Shown: positions 8,091 through 16,205 of the stretch, one piece after another
How the letters are laid out: each line of letters starts with the position of its first letter
How positions within the stretch are numbered: the first letter of the stretch is position 1
Assembly (NCBI GenBank): GCA_947491315.1
Contig: CANLII010000005.1
Location: 1-34,551 of the forward strand
Direction: 5' to 3'
DNA length: 34,551 nucleotides
Origin: Ignavibacteria bacterium
Lineage (GTDB): Bacteria > Bacteroidota > Ignavibacteria > Kapaibacteriales > UBA961
Made by a program: the position numbers and the translations under genes
Notes under the pieces: generated by a model
Told to the model about the DNA's origin: nothing
Seen by the model: the letters and a program-made list of their open reading frames with translations, nothing else
Databases searched by the model: none

Positions 8091-9510
8091 GAGGATTCTC
8101 ACATTGATACCCATTCTTTTGATGGCATTTTGCTTCTTATCAATGAATGGACCAATACTCGGTGCTTCTCAACAGAAAGCGCAGAAGAAAAAGACTGTTC
8201 AAATCAAAAAAAATCAACAGAAAGGTAAAAAGAAAAAAGCAGTGATTGTGATAGGCAAATCGCGGAATGAACAGTCATTGCATTCTATCAAAAAAGACAT
8301 AGAAAAAGCAAAGAAGAAAGTAGGGGAATTGGAGCTTGAAGAAAAAAATACATTGAAGGGATTGGCTCGCACCAAAAAACAGCAATTGATTGTCAAGCAG
8401 CAAGTTGGTAAAATCATGAATGAGGTTCGTGATTTACAGGATACACTTGAGACGATACGCCAAACCGAAAATTCGATAAAAGGAACATTGAATTTGGCCA
8501 GGATGTCGTATGCGCGCATTGCTAAGAAATATCAAACATTGATGCAAAAACATGCTCCGGATATAGCTATTTCCAATGATCTTTTGACCGGAACCGGTAA
8601 TACTGGCGATGTATCAAAGATTGCAAGACTACCATCATATCTGAAGCAAATGCATACCAAGTTACTGCTTCAATTACAGGAAATGCAATCCTTGCAAGGC
8701 GAATTGAATTCCCAACAAGCATTGATTTCCATGCATTCTTCAAGGCAGGAGAGATTGCTGAAAGAATCAGAGTATGAACAGCAGAATATTCGTAATCTCT
8801 TAACAGAACAAAAGAAGAAACTTGCAAATGTTCGATCGAGCAAAGAAGATATGCAGAAAGAGCTCGAGAAAAAGGAACAAAGTGCAATGCAATTGGCAGG
8901 ACTTATTTCAACAATGGTACGAAATGACAAAGTCAAAAAAGAAGTAAAGATTGTAACAAAAGTCAAAAAAGAAGTCAAGCCGAAAACCATAGCATCTGAA
9001 ACAAAGAAAGAAGATGTCCCGAACAAGAAAAAAACGGAGAAGTCCCAAGAGCAATATGTTGCCTTGCAAGAGTCCAAGGAGAATCGCAATGATAATACGC
9101 GTGTGCAATCGCTTTCAGAATCCTTCTCTGGTGGATTCCGCTGGCCTTCTTCGGGCAAAAGAATTCTTCGTGGTTTTGGACAATACAGAAACTCCGTAAC
9201 GAATACGGTATTGGATAATCCCGGACTCGATATTGCCTGTACATCGGGGAGTTCGGCATTATGTGCCGCATCGGGAACCGTTTCACTTGTGCATTGGCTA
9301 CCAGGATATAATTCAATGGTTATTGTGGATCATGGTAATTCTTATCGCACGGTGTATGCAAATTTGTCTTCCACTGCAGTGAAAAAGGGTCAGTCAATTG
9401 ATGCGGGTGGCTTGATAGGTCGCACCACTCAATCCGTGGATGGGGAATTTCTGCATTTTGAGATTTGGAAGGGGAAACAACGGATGAATCCACTCTCTTA
9501 TCTTCGATAA
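8062..9510 (+). CDS. EnvC-like murein hydrolase activator with degenerate M23 domain
   Basis: This 482-residue exported protein has a signal or anchor segment (about 11-35), a long lysine-rich coiled coil (about 65-340) and a C-terminal LytM/M23 domain (about 357-482). Coiled coil plus LytM is the EnvC architecture, which activates amidases at division sites rather than cutting peptidoglycan. Consistent with this, metal and catalytic positions are lost: the usual HxGxD is NPGLD (N386), YAHL is YANL (N434), and HLHFE is FLHFE (F463), while D390 and H465 remain. The TTG start at 8062 is supported by AGGAG six bases upstream inside murA; the GTG two codons later is the alternative. The 29-nt overlap with murA suggests coupled translation. 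Confidence 0.86.
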   Translation: MSVSKLRNFKRILTLIPILLMAFCFLSMNGPILGASQQKAQKKKTVQIKKNQQKGKKKKAVIVIGKSRNEQSLHSIKKDIEKAKKKVGELELEEKNTLKGLARTKKQQLIVKQQVGKIMNEVRDLQDTLETIRQTENSIKGTLNLARMSYARIAKKYQTLMQKHAPDIAISNDLLTGTGNTGDVSKIARLPSYLKQMHTKLLLQLQEMQSLQGELNSQQALISMHSSRQERLLKESEYEQQNIRNLLTEQKKKLANVRSSKEDMQKELEKKEQSAMQLAGLISTMVRNDKVKKEVKIVTKVKKEVKPKTIASETKKEDVPNKKKTEKSQEQYVALQESKENRNDNTRVQSLSESFSGGFRWPSSGKRILRGFGQYRNSVTNTVLDNPGLDIACTSGSSALCAASGTVSLVHWLPGYNSMVIVDHGNSYRTVYANLSSTAVKKGQSIDAGGLIGRTTQSVDGEFLHFEIWKGKQRMNPLSYLR

Positions 9511-9587
9511 CTCTTCTCAAAGCTCTTGCCTCACAAAGCCATCATGATTTCGTATCTTCGTGATAGTAAATTTAGCACGGAACACGC

Positions 9588-10829
9588 ATGAAATTATTCA
9601 CGCCGGAAATATGGCGATCGCTCACCAAGTGGCAAATCAAGGTGCTTCTTGCATCTTTTGCATTTGTGATGGTTATAAGTGTATTGTTATATACTCAGCA
9701 ATTAGCCAATGAACTGATTCAGCGTGAAAAAAAGATTGTTACTTTTTATGCTGATATTTACAAGCATTATCTCTCTGATGTCAATGCAAATGCAGATGAT
9801 TTTTTGTTTTTGCTTGACCGCATCATACCAACTATTCCATTTCCGGTGATGTTTACTGATGCCGAGGGGAATCCCAATAGACCTTTCTCACAATTCACAT
9901 TAAATATCGATGTAGATACTTCGCTTGCTCCAGAGAGAGTGAAAGGAGAGGAAAAGAAATTGGTGGCATTGCTCAAAACGATGAGTGAAACATATGAGCC
10001 GATTGCCATCAAGGATGCCGATGGAATGATATTGGGTAAAATCTATTATACCAATTCAGCGCTCATCAGGCAGATGCAATTATTGCCATATATCGAAATT
10101 ATCATTGTTTCTGCATTTATTTTCATTGGTTATATCGCATTTAGTTTTGTGCGAAGAACCGAAGAATCGAATGTCTGGGTGGGGATGGCAAAAGAGGCCG
10201 CGCATCAATTAGGAACGCCTCTTTCCAGTTTATTGGGTTGGCTTGAGATATTACGAATGAATAATGATGATTCAAATTCGGTGCTGGAAACGGCCAAAGA
10301 AATGGAACATGATTTGCATCGCTTAAACACGATTGCCAATCGTTTCTCAAAGATTGGATCTGAGCCAGCTAAGAAACGAGAAAATATTTCTGATATCGTT
10401 GAAAAAGTATGTTCATATCTTGAAAAACGGGTACCCCATCTTGGAAGAAAAGTCAGTATCGTCCGCACTCTTGAAGATGATATTTATGTGAACGCCAATG
10501 CCGAATTAATTGGGTGGGTGATTGAGAATATCGTGAAAAACGGAGTTGAATCGATTGATTCCATTTCGGGTGTGATCACAGTGAATTTGACAAAATCTCT
10601 TAAAGGTAAAGTGATTATTCAATTGAAAGATAATGGAAAGGGAATGTCGGGTCCGGTGCGCAGAAGAATCTTTGAACCTGGATTCACAACAAAGAAAAGA
10701 GGTTGGGGATTGGGTCTTTCACTTTCAAAACGCATCATTGAAAAATATCATGATGGAAGAATCTATGTGAAAGATTCCGTGAGCGGAAAGGGTACAACAT
10801 TTATCATTGAATTACCGGCAATTTCATGA
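9588..10829 (+). CDS. Membrane-bound sensor histidine kinase, orphan
   Basis: This is a 413-residue inner-membrane sensor kinase. It has TM1 at about 19-37, an extracytoplasmic sensor region of about 125 residues with no recognised fold, TM2 at about 168-187, and the HisKA helix with the acceptor H206 in the Bacteroidota-type motif KEAAHQLGTPLSSLLGW. The HATPase_c domain has the N box (ENIVKNGVE, 313-321), G1 DNGKGM (348-353), F box FEPGFTT (362-368) and G2 GWGLGLS (372-378), all intact, so it should be active. No response regulator lies nearby, so its partner is unknown. Its stop overlaps the start of the secreted protease gene by four bases (ATGA). The 77-nt gap to the M23 gene shows no convincing promoter. 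Confidence 0.92.
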   Translation: MKLFTPEIWRSLTKWQIKVLLASFAFVMVISVLLYTQQLANELIQREKKIVTFYADIYKHYLSDVNANADDFLFLLDRIIPTIPFPVMFTDAEGNPNRPFSQFTLNIDVDTSLAPERVKGEEKKLVALLKTMSETYEPIAIKDADGMILGKIYYTNSALIRQMQLLPYIEIIIVSAFIFIGYIAFSFVRRTEESNVWVGMAKEAAHQLGTPLSSLLGWLEILRMNNDDSNSVLETAKEMEHDLHRLNTIANRFSKIGSEPAKKRENISDIVEKVCSYLEKRVPHLGRKVSIVRTLEDDIYVNANAELIGWVIENIVKNGVESIDSISGVITVNLTKSLKGKVIIQLKDNGKGMSGPVRRRIFEPGFTTKKRGWGLGLSLSKRIIEKYHDGRIYVKDSVSGKGTTFIIELPAIS

Positions 10830-13684
10830 GATATTTCATTTATATCTTCCTTTCTTTGGTGATTTCCTTCGATGCTTTTTGCTCGGAGACATTTATCTTG
10901 AAAATGAAATCGGGCACCGTGGAGTTTTCTGAGTGGAGAAGTGCGGGTAGGGTTGGTACTATCGAATCTTTGCAAAAAGTACTCGAGAATCATGATAGCA
11001 AGCCATTGGTGAGGGATGCTCTGATTACTATGCTGAAGGCGAAATCGAAATCGGAATTAGTATTGAATAATGAGCATCCGCTTGAGCGTATTGCAGTCAT
11101 CGAATTTGCAGTAGATATTCCTTTGCAGAAAATACTCTCCTCGATTCGTGCTTTGCCATTTGTGGAATATGCTGAGAAAACAGTAGAGCATACATTTATA
11201 GAAATACCAAATGATCCATTCTATGGATATCAATATTATCCTTCGATGATTGCTGCTGATTCTGCTTGGACTTATTATATGAGTCAATCCAAAAAAGATT
11301 CTGTGTTGATTGCAATTGTTGATACAGGTATTGATCCGCTTCATGAGGATCTGGCATCAGTCATTTATGTCAATCCAGGGGAATCGGGCATTGATTCCAT
11401 TGGCAATAATAAATCAGCAAATGGCATAGATGATGACAAGAATGGTTTCATTGATGATTGGCAAGGTTGGGATTTTGCGAGTTCGACCGATCCGATTACA
11501 GGAGATAACCTGGCAGTGCCCGGACATTTGCATGGAACACATGTGGCGGGTATTGCATGTGCCATCACCAATAATCAGAAAGGGATAGCAGGAATCGCGA
11601 GAAATCACAAAGTATTACCTGTAAAAGTCGGTTATGATGATTCAAGTTCGGTTATTGTATCGGGATCATATGAAGGCATGCTGTATGCATCTCTCATGGG
11701 AGCAGGTATCATCAACTGCAGCTGGGGATCTCCCACTTCTTCGATGGCGGAACAAGAGATCGTGAATGAGGTTTTGCGCTCGGGAAGTGTGATTGTTGGT
11801 GGTGCAGGGAATGATAGACAAGAAACAGCATTTTATCCGGCTTCGTATCCGGGTGTCATCAATGTTGCGGCATTGGCTCAAGATTCTCTTAAAGCATCAT
11901 ATTCGAATGTACATGCTACGGTGGATATCTCGGCGCCGGGTTCTTTTATCTATTCGACTGTGCTTGGTAATTCCTATGGTTTTTCCAGTGGGACATCCAT
12001 GGCTGCACCGGTTGTGGCAGGCGTGGCAGGACTCATCAAATCATTGCATCCCGAGTATTCGGTTGAACAAATAGCGGGAATATTGAAAGCAAGTGCTACT
12101 GATATTTCTGAGAAAAATTCCGACTATCCATTTGTGCTTGGCGCAGGAATGGTGAATGCTCATAAAGCACTTTCCATTCAGCGTCCACGCTATGCGGAAA
12201 TCACGCAAAATGTGTATACAGATGAAGACAATGATGGAATGTTCACCCCCGGGGAAAGCGTACAGCTAAGTCTTGTGCTGCATAATGTCTTGCAAGATGC
12301 CGATTCATGCATATTGATTATTCATCCAATTAATAATCAATATCCACCCATGATTCTGAATGATACGATCGTTTTGGGGAATGTGAAAGCATCAACTAGG
12401 TATGCAGTGAAGGAGAAAGTGAAGTGTATCTTGCCATTGAATCCTCCGTTCAATCATTCCATGAAAATACGCATCGATATTCAATCGAAATCAGAAGTGA
12501 TAGGTAGAGGCATTGCTGAGCTTATTATCAATCCCACATATAGAACGATGCGTGAGAATGATATGCATGTGACGGTCACGAGTCAAGGACATATCGGCTA
12601 TAATGATTATCCATTTAATCTTCAGGGAATTGGACTATCGCTTCCACCTCATGATCAATCTATATTGTTTGAATCGGGATTCATCATTGGTTCTTCGGCA
12701 GAAAAATTAAGTAATGGTGTTCGTGATATTTCCGGGAATGATCAAGAGCGTTCTTTTTTTATTCGATCATCTGTGGAAGTCTTGAAACCAGGATTTACAA
12801 CAGATGCTGAGGCATATTCCGAGTTTGCTGATTCCACTCGGTCAATTGATGCGGGAGTTTCTGTTTCGCATCGAGTGTATCAGTCAAAAGAAGAGGGAAT
12901 ACAAAAGACTGTATTTGTGATCTATGATGTACAGAATAGAAGAGATATTCGAATTGATTCTTTATATGGTGGGATGTTTTTTGACTGGGATATCGGTCCG
13001 AGTGGACAGCATAATATCGCGATGTTTGATCAGACAGATGGATTTGCTTATTGTTTCAATACAGTTGATTCCGCTTTGCCACATATTGGCGTATCACTTT
13101 TGAATGATCTACCAATTCAATTTCATGCGATTGACAATGATGGCCGAGGAAATGGTTTCTCGATATATGATGGCTTCTCGAGGAATGAGAAATGGTTTGC
13201 GATGTCGGGAGGCATTAGTCGTGATATGAGTCGTTCCACGGATGTATCAATGGTGATTGGTGGCGGACCATTTACTTTGGAACCAGGAATGCAAAAAAAG
13301 ATTGCACTTGCAATCACTGCGGGGACTTCAAAAGAAGATGTGAGAAAAGGCATATTGATTGCGCGTGATATCGCTTTCCAAAAAGGACTTGCATCGGGTT
13401 TTACATGGAATGTCTTTCCTGTAACTTCGCGTTTGATTGATGTTTCGATAGGCTTGGATGAACAATTTCGCATTGATTTTGAATTATCCAAACAGTCTGA
13501 AGTTACATTTGAGTTATACTCAATTCACGGTAGGTCTATGCGAGTTTTGGAGAAGAGACAGTATTCTGCGGGACAATATACAGGGCTTTCTTTGCCATTT
13601 GCTGATTTGCCTTCGGGAGTCTATTTTATAAAGATGACCACGCCTCAGGGCATTGATGCTCTCCCATGCATCATTGTTCGCTAG
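10826..13684 (+). CDS. Secreted subtilisin-like (S8) serine protease with T9SS C-terminal sorting domain
   Basis: This 952-residue protein has a signal peptide (about 1-20) and a prodomain (about 21-125, with FVEYAEKTVEHT typical of the inhibitor I9 tail). The S8 catalytic domain (about 135-455) has the intact triad D166 (IVDTGID), H236 (HGTHVAG) and S391 (SGTSMAAP), plus the oxyanion Asn N329 (GGAGND). A calcium-binding-like stretch DEDNDGMFTPGE (about 468-479) begins a region of beta-sandwich character of unknown role (about 460-870). The last 80 residues (VTFELYSIHGRS ... LPSGVYFIKM) match the T9SS type A sorting domain, so the product should reach the cell surface or medium. Translation is coupled to the upstream kinase through an ATGA overlap. 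Confidence 0.92.
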   Translation: MRYFIYIFLSLVISFDAFCSETFILKMKSGTVEFSEWRSAGRVGTIESLQKVLENHDSKPLVRDALITMLKAKSKSELVLNNEHPLERIAVIEFAVDIPLQKILSSIRALPFVEYAEKTVEHTFIEIPNDPFYGYQYYPSMIAADSAWTYYMSQSKKDSVLIAIVDTGIDPLHEDLASVIYVNPGESGIDSIGNNKSANGIDDDKNGFIDDWQGWDFASSTDPITGDNLAVPGHLHGTHVAGIACAITNNQKGIAGIARNHKVLPVKVGYDDSSSVIVSGSYEGMLYASLMGAGIINCSWGSPTSSMAEQEIVNEVLRSGSVIVGGAGNDRQETAFYPASYPGVINVAALAQDSLKASYSNVHATVDISAPGSFIYSTVLGNSYGFSSGTSMAAPVVAGVAGLIKSLHPEYSVEQIAGILKASATDISEKNSDYPFVLGAGMVNAHKALSIQRPRYAEITQNVYTDEDNDGMFTPGESVQLSLVLHNVLQDADSCILIIHPINNQYPPMILNDTIVLGNVKASTRYAVKEKVKCILPLNPPFNHSMKIRIDIQSKSEVIGRGIAELIINPTYRTMRENDMHVTVTSQGHIGYNDYPFNLQGIGLSLPPHDQSILFESGFIIGSSAEKLSNGVRDISGNDQERSFFIRSSVEVLKPGFTTDAEAYSEFADSTRSIDAGVSVSHRVYQSKEEGIQKTVFVIYDVQNRRDIRIDSLYGGMFFDWDIGPSGQHNIAMFDQTDGFAYCFNTVDSALPHIGVSLLNDLPIQFHAIDNDGRGNGFSIYDGFSRNEKWFAMSGGISRDMSRSTDVSMVIGGGPFTLEPGMQKKIALAITAGTSKEDVRKGILIARDIAFQKGLASGFTWNVFPVTSRLIDVSIGLDEQFRIDFELSKQSEVTFELYSIHGRSMRVLEKRQYSAGQYTGLSLPFADLPSGVYFIKMTTPQGIDALPCIIVR

Positions 13685-13685
13685 A

Positions 13686-14465
13686 TTAGGGAATGGTGAT
13701 GCGTTTTCTGACAAAACGCTCATTGCCGAGTCGAACTTCCGCCACATAATCTCCTGATGGCATTAATCGCCCTTTATCATCTCTTCCATTCCAAGTCAAT
13801 TGATATGTACCGGGATTTTGTTGTCCTTGAAACATCATTGCAACTTCTCTTGCGGCTGTGGAGTAAACCACCACTTTGACAATCACGGCATAATCAACAA
13901 CATAATTAATTACGGGTGAAACATCTTCGCTGATGCCGAGAAAAACGCCTATATCATTGAGCCCGATGCTTACACCACCTCGCATTCCGCCTGGCCTGCC
14001 TGTGGGAATTGCTTGAGAACGGGCAATCATTTCTTCTCTTTGCACGATGTCTTGAGATCTTGGCTGATAGTATTCGGGTGGCAAATCAAGATTGCGCAGT
14101 GCGATTGCAAAAGGGTTTTCTTGTTCTTGTTCTTTCCGCATTTCTATCCCAATCGAAATGATTTTAGCATGCAATTGAGCGAGTGTACCAGGTGCTATAC
14201 CCAATCGCATCATGCGATAATAGGCGGAGTCTTGCTCGGCTGAAAACTGATTGCGTGAGCCGGGGACAATTTGTTCGGATTTCTTTGTGGTATCACGAGA
14301 AATGGTATCTCCTGTGATAGCTTGAATTGGAGTGAATACTCGTGGTTTTTTGAGTATTGTGTTTACAGAGCTTGAGTCTTCTTGAGCAAATACATAATGA
14401 GGCAATGCTTGAAAACAACAAAGCAAAGCCAAGAATAGAATGTATGTGAGGTGAGCAGTTCGCAA
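13686..14465 (-). CDS. Secreted protein with C-terminal FlgD-like Ig fold, function unknown
   Basis: This 259-residue protein has a convincing signal peptide (MRTAHLTYILFLALLCC..., cleavage near YVFAQ-ED). The middle section (about 30-165) is polar with no recognised domain. The C-terminus (about 175-259) contains YQLTWNGRDDKGRLMPSG, the FlgD/FlgD_ig pattern often found in T9SS-exported proteins, and ends FVRKRITIP. A TTG start is required: an in-frame TGA lies two codons upstream, and no ATG precedes the signal peptide. The gene begins 35 nt after the terminator hairpin of the S1 gene and has no obvious promoter, so its expression is unclear. Its stop is one base from that of the convergent protease gene. 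Confidence 0.72.
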   Translation of the reverse strand: MRTAHLTYILFLALLCCFQALPHYVFAQEDSSSVNTILKKPRVFTPIQAITGDTISRDTTKKSEQIVPGSRNQFSAEQDSAYYRMMRLGIAPGTLAQLHAKIISIGIEMRKEQEQENPFAIALRNLDLPPEYYQPRSQDIVQREEMIARSQAIPTGRPGGMRGGVSIGLNDIGVFLGISEDVSPVINYVVDYAVIVKVVVYSTAAREVAMMFQGQQNPGTYQLTWNGRDDKGRLMPSGDYVAEVRLGNERFVRKRITIP

Positions 14466-14492
14466 GCCAGGTCAGTAATAGATTCGTTGAAT

Positions 14493-14522
14493 GTAAAAGA
14501 AAGGCCGACATAAGCCGGCCTT
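14493..14522 (-). terminator. Terminator of the S1-domain gene
   Basis: AAGGCCG and CGGCCTT form a 7-bp GC-rich stem around an 8-nt loop (14501-14522), followed on the minus strand by the tract TTCTTTTA. It lies 12 nt after the S1-gene stop. Confidence 0.8.
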
Positions 14523-14534
14523 CATTTGCTATCT

Positions 14535-16040
14535 TTATTTGTTTGTCAGACCCGATCTTTGCTCTTCTGAAAGCATATCGAGCAATGTGATTGATGGTGC
14601 ATTCGGTAGAGGACCTGTATGCTCGTCTCTATCGCGCATTTCACGATAACCTCTGGATTGCTTCTGTGGCAATGAAGCCAATTCCGCTTCCGAATAGACA
14701 GGAGCGAAAATCAAGGATTCGGTTTCACCATTGGAGTCGATGACAGTAGCATCCAATGTATCACCAACGGAGAAAGAATTTTTTCCGGGTACAGATTTAA
14801 CTCTTCCTTTTGGAATAAAGCCATCAAATTCAGCATTAACATCGACCAAATAACCTTTTTCATGGACTTGTTTTACTGTTACATTTGCGTTTGTTCCGGG
14901 AGGGAAAGTATCAGCTATTGTTTTCCAAGGATTTGGAGACAAATGCTTAAGGCTGAGTCCAACGCGTTTTTTTTCTGCCGACGAATTGAGAACCGCAATA
15001 TCAATCACTTGTCCTTCTTTCAAGAGATCAGCTGCATTCACATTTCTTTTGCCCCATGCAAGATCGCCATTGCGAAGCAGTCCTTCGATGCCGGGTTGTA
15101 ATTCGATATAAGTTCCAAATTCTGTGAATCGTTTTACTTTTCCTTTTACAACCGCACCTGTGGAATATGTTGTTTCGATAGTATCCCATGGGGATGCAAC
15201 GAAATCTTTGGTGCTGAGACCAATGCGGAATTTTTCTTTGTCTATAGAGGAGATCGTTGCTTTTACATGATCGCCTTTCTTGAATAGTGTTGAAGGGTTT
15301 GCAACATGGAATGATGCCATGCGAGAAACATGCACCATGCCTTCCACGCCATTTACATCCACAAACATTCCGAATGTTGTGAGTGAGGATACTGTGCCTT
15401 CAACAATATCACCTTCTTTTATACCGGCGAAATAGGTCTCGGAGAGTAATTTCTTGCGGCTTGCAACAATCGTTGCTCTTCCTGAATCTTCTTTTTGAAT
15501 TTCAGAAATGTGAACCGTAACAGTTTTGCCAACTGCATCATTCAATTCCTGCTCAAGCGGAGTTTTCTTCAATCCGAAATGAGAGGCAGGCATGAATAAT
15601 CGCATGCCACTATAGTCCAAGCGTAAACCACCTTTGATTCTTTCAACAATGACGGCTTCAATTGTTCCGCCTTCATTGAAAATCTTCTCGAGTGTTGCGA
15701 GCATTTCCTCCTCAAGTTTTTTACGCTTTTCGCGTTCTTCTTTACGCTTTTCGGCGGCTGAAGGTTCTTGTTCAATTACCACTGATTTTGGAGATTCTTC
15801 AGTAGGTGTTTCAGCAGGTGCCTCAATTGCAATTTCTGCATTTGCTTCCGGCTGAGAAATATGTTCAGGAGTTTCAGAAACTATTTCTACTGGAGCAGAT
15901 TCTACTGGAGCAGATTCTACTGGAGCAGTTTCTACTGGAGCAGATTCTACTGGAACAGATTCTACTGGAACAGATTGTATAGTTTCTTCATTGTTTACAG
16001 GATTTGCATGTTCCTGATTGTTGAGCTCTTGTTCGGACAT
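14535..16040 (-). CDS. rpsA: S1-domain RNA-binding protein (ribosomal protein S1-like, four S1 repeats)
   Basis: This 501-residue protein probably acts as ribosomal protein S1, helping mRNAs bind the 30S subunit. The N-terminal 95 residues are acidic and repetitive, with six copies of a five-residue unit (VPVES/APVES), then a charged helix rich in Glu and Lys. Four S1 domains follow: a degenerate first at about 118-195 and clearer ones at about 214-285 (GTVSSLTTFGMFVDVNGVEG), about 300-370 (GKVKRFTEFGTYIELQPGIEG) and about 383-455. S1 of Bacteroidota usually has about 600 residues and six domains, so this protein is shorter and may be a paralogue; the symbol is tentative. The ATG at 16040 is preferred over a TTG at 16058. 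Its promoter and terminator are both well formed. Confidence 0.8.
   Translation of the reverse strand: MSEQELNNQEHANPVNNEETIQSVPVESVPVESAPVETAPVESAPVESAPVEIVSETPEHISQPEANAEIAIEAPAETPTEESPKSVVIEQEPSAAEKRKEEREKRKKLEEEMLATLEKIFNEGGTIEAVIVERIKGGLRLDYSGMRLFMPASHFGLKKTPLEQELNDAVGKTVTVHISEIQKEDSGRATIVASRKKLLSETYFAGIKEGDIVEGTVSSLTTFGMFVDVNGVEGMVHVSRMASFHVANPSTLFKKGDHVKATISSIDKEKFRIGLSTKDFVASPWDTIETTYSTGAVVKGKVKRFTEFGTYIELQPGIEGLLRNGDLAWGKRNVNAADLLKEGQVIDIAVLNSSAEKKRVGLSLKHLSPNPWKTIADTFPPGTNANVTVKQVHEKGYLVDVNAEFDGFIPKGRVKSVPGKNSFSVGDTLDATVIDSNGETESLIFAPVYSEAELASLPQKQSRGYREMRDRDEHTGPLPNAPSITLLDMLSEEQRSGLTNK
15886..15975 (-). repeat. Six tandem 15-bp repeats encoding VPVES/APVES units
   Basis: Six consecutive units of TCTACTGGAGCAGAT (plus-strand form) run without gaps, differing by one or two bases: the third has GTT for GAT, and the last two have GAAC for GAGC. 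Each encodes five residues in frame inside the S1-domain gene. Copy-number change would preserve the frame. Confidence 0.97.
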
Positions 16041-16115
16041 AGTGCTTAAGCTGGACAAATTGATGAAATAAATGTGATTATGGTGAATCTACATTCCGGC
16101 AATTGTTTATGGTAA

Positions 16116-16146
16116 CAAAGATACGAAATAGAACATATAGGGCAAA
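16116..16146 (-). promoter_or_regulatory. Consensus promoter for the S1-domain gene
   Basis: On the minus strand TTTG, a 19-nt spacer and TATCTTTG match the Bacteroidota consensus fully. Transcription would start near 16110 and leave a leader of about 70 nt. It lies in the 165-nt gap between the helicase and S1 genes, which holds nothing else recognisable. Confidence 0.8.
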
Positions 16147-16205
16147 CAAGCAATAATTGCGGTAAAGAGTTGAATTGTAATGTATTGAACACAATTCTTC
16201 AATTC

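Noticed and set aside
9526-9560. Promoter between the M23 and histidine kinase genes (TATCTTCG)
   Set aside because: The -7-like box has a mismatch, and the nearest TTG is 24 nt away, outside the 19-21 nt spacing.
15861-16049. Plus-strand open frame with repeated YWSRF units
   Set aside because: It is the antisense reading of the 15-bp repeats in the S1-domain gene and has no independent support.
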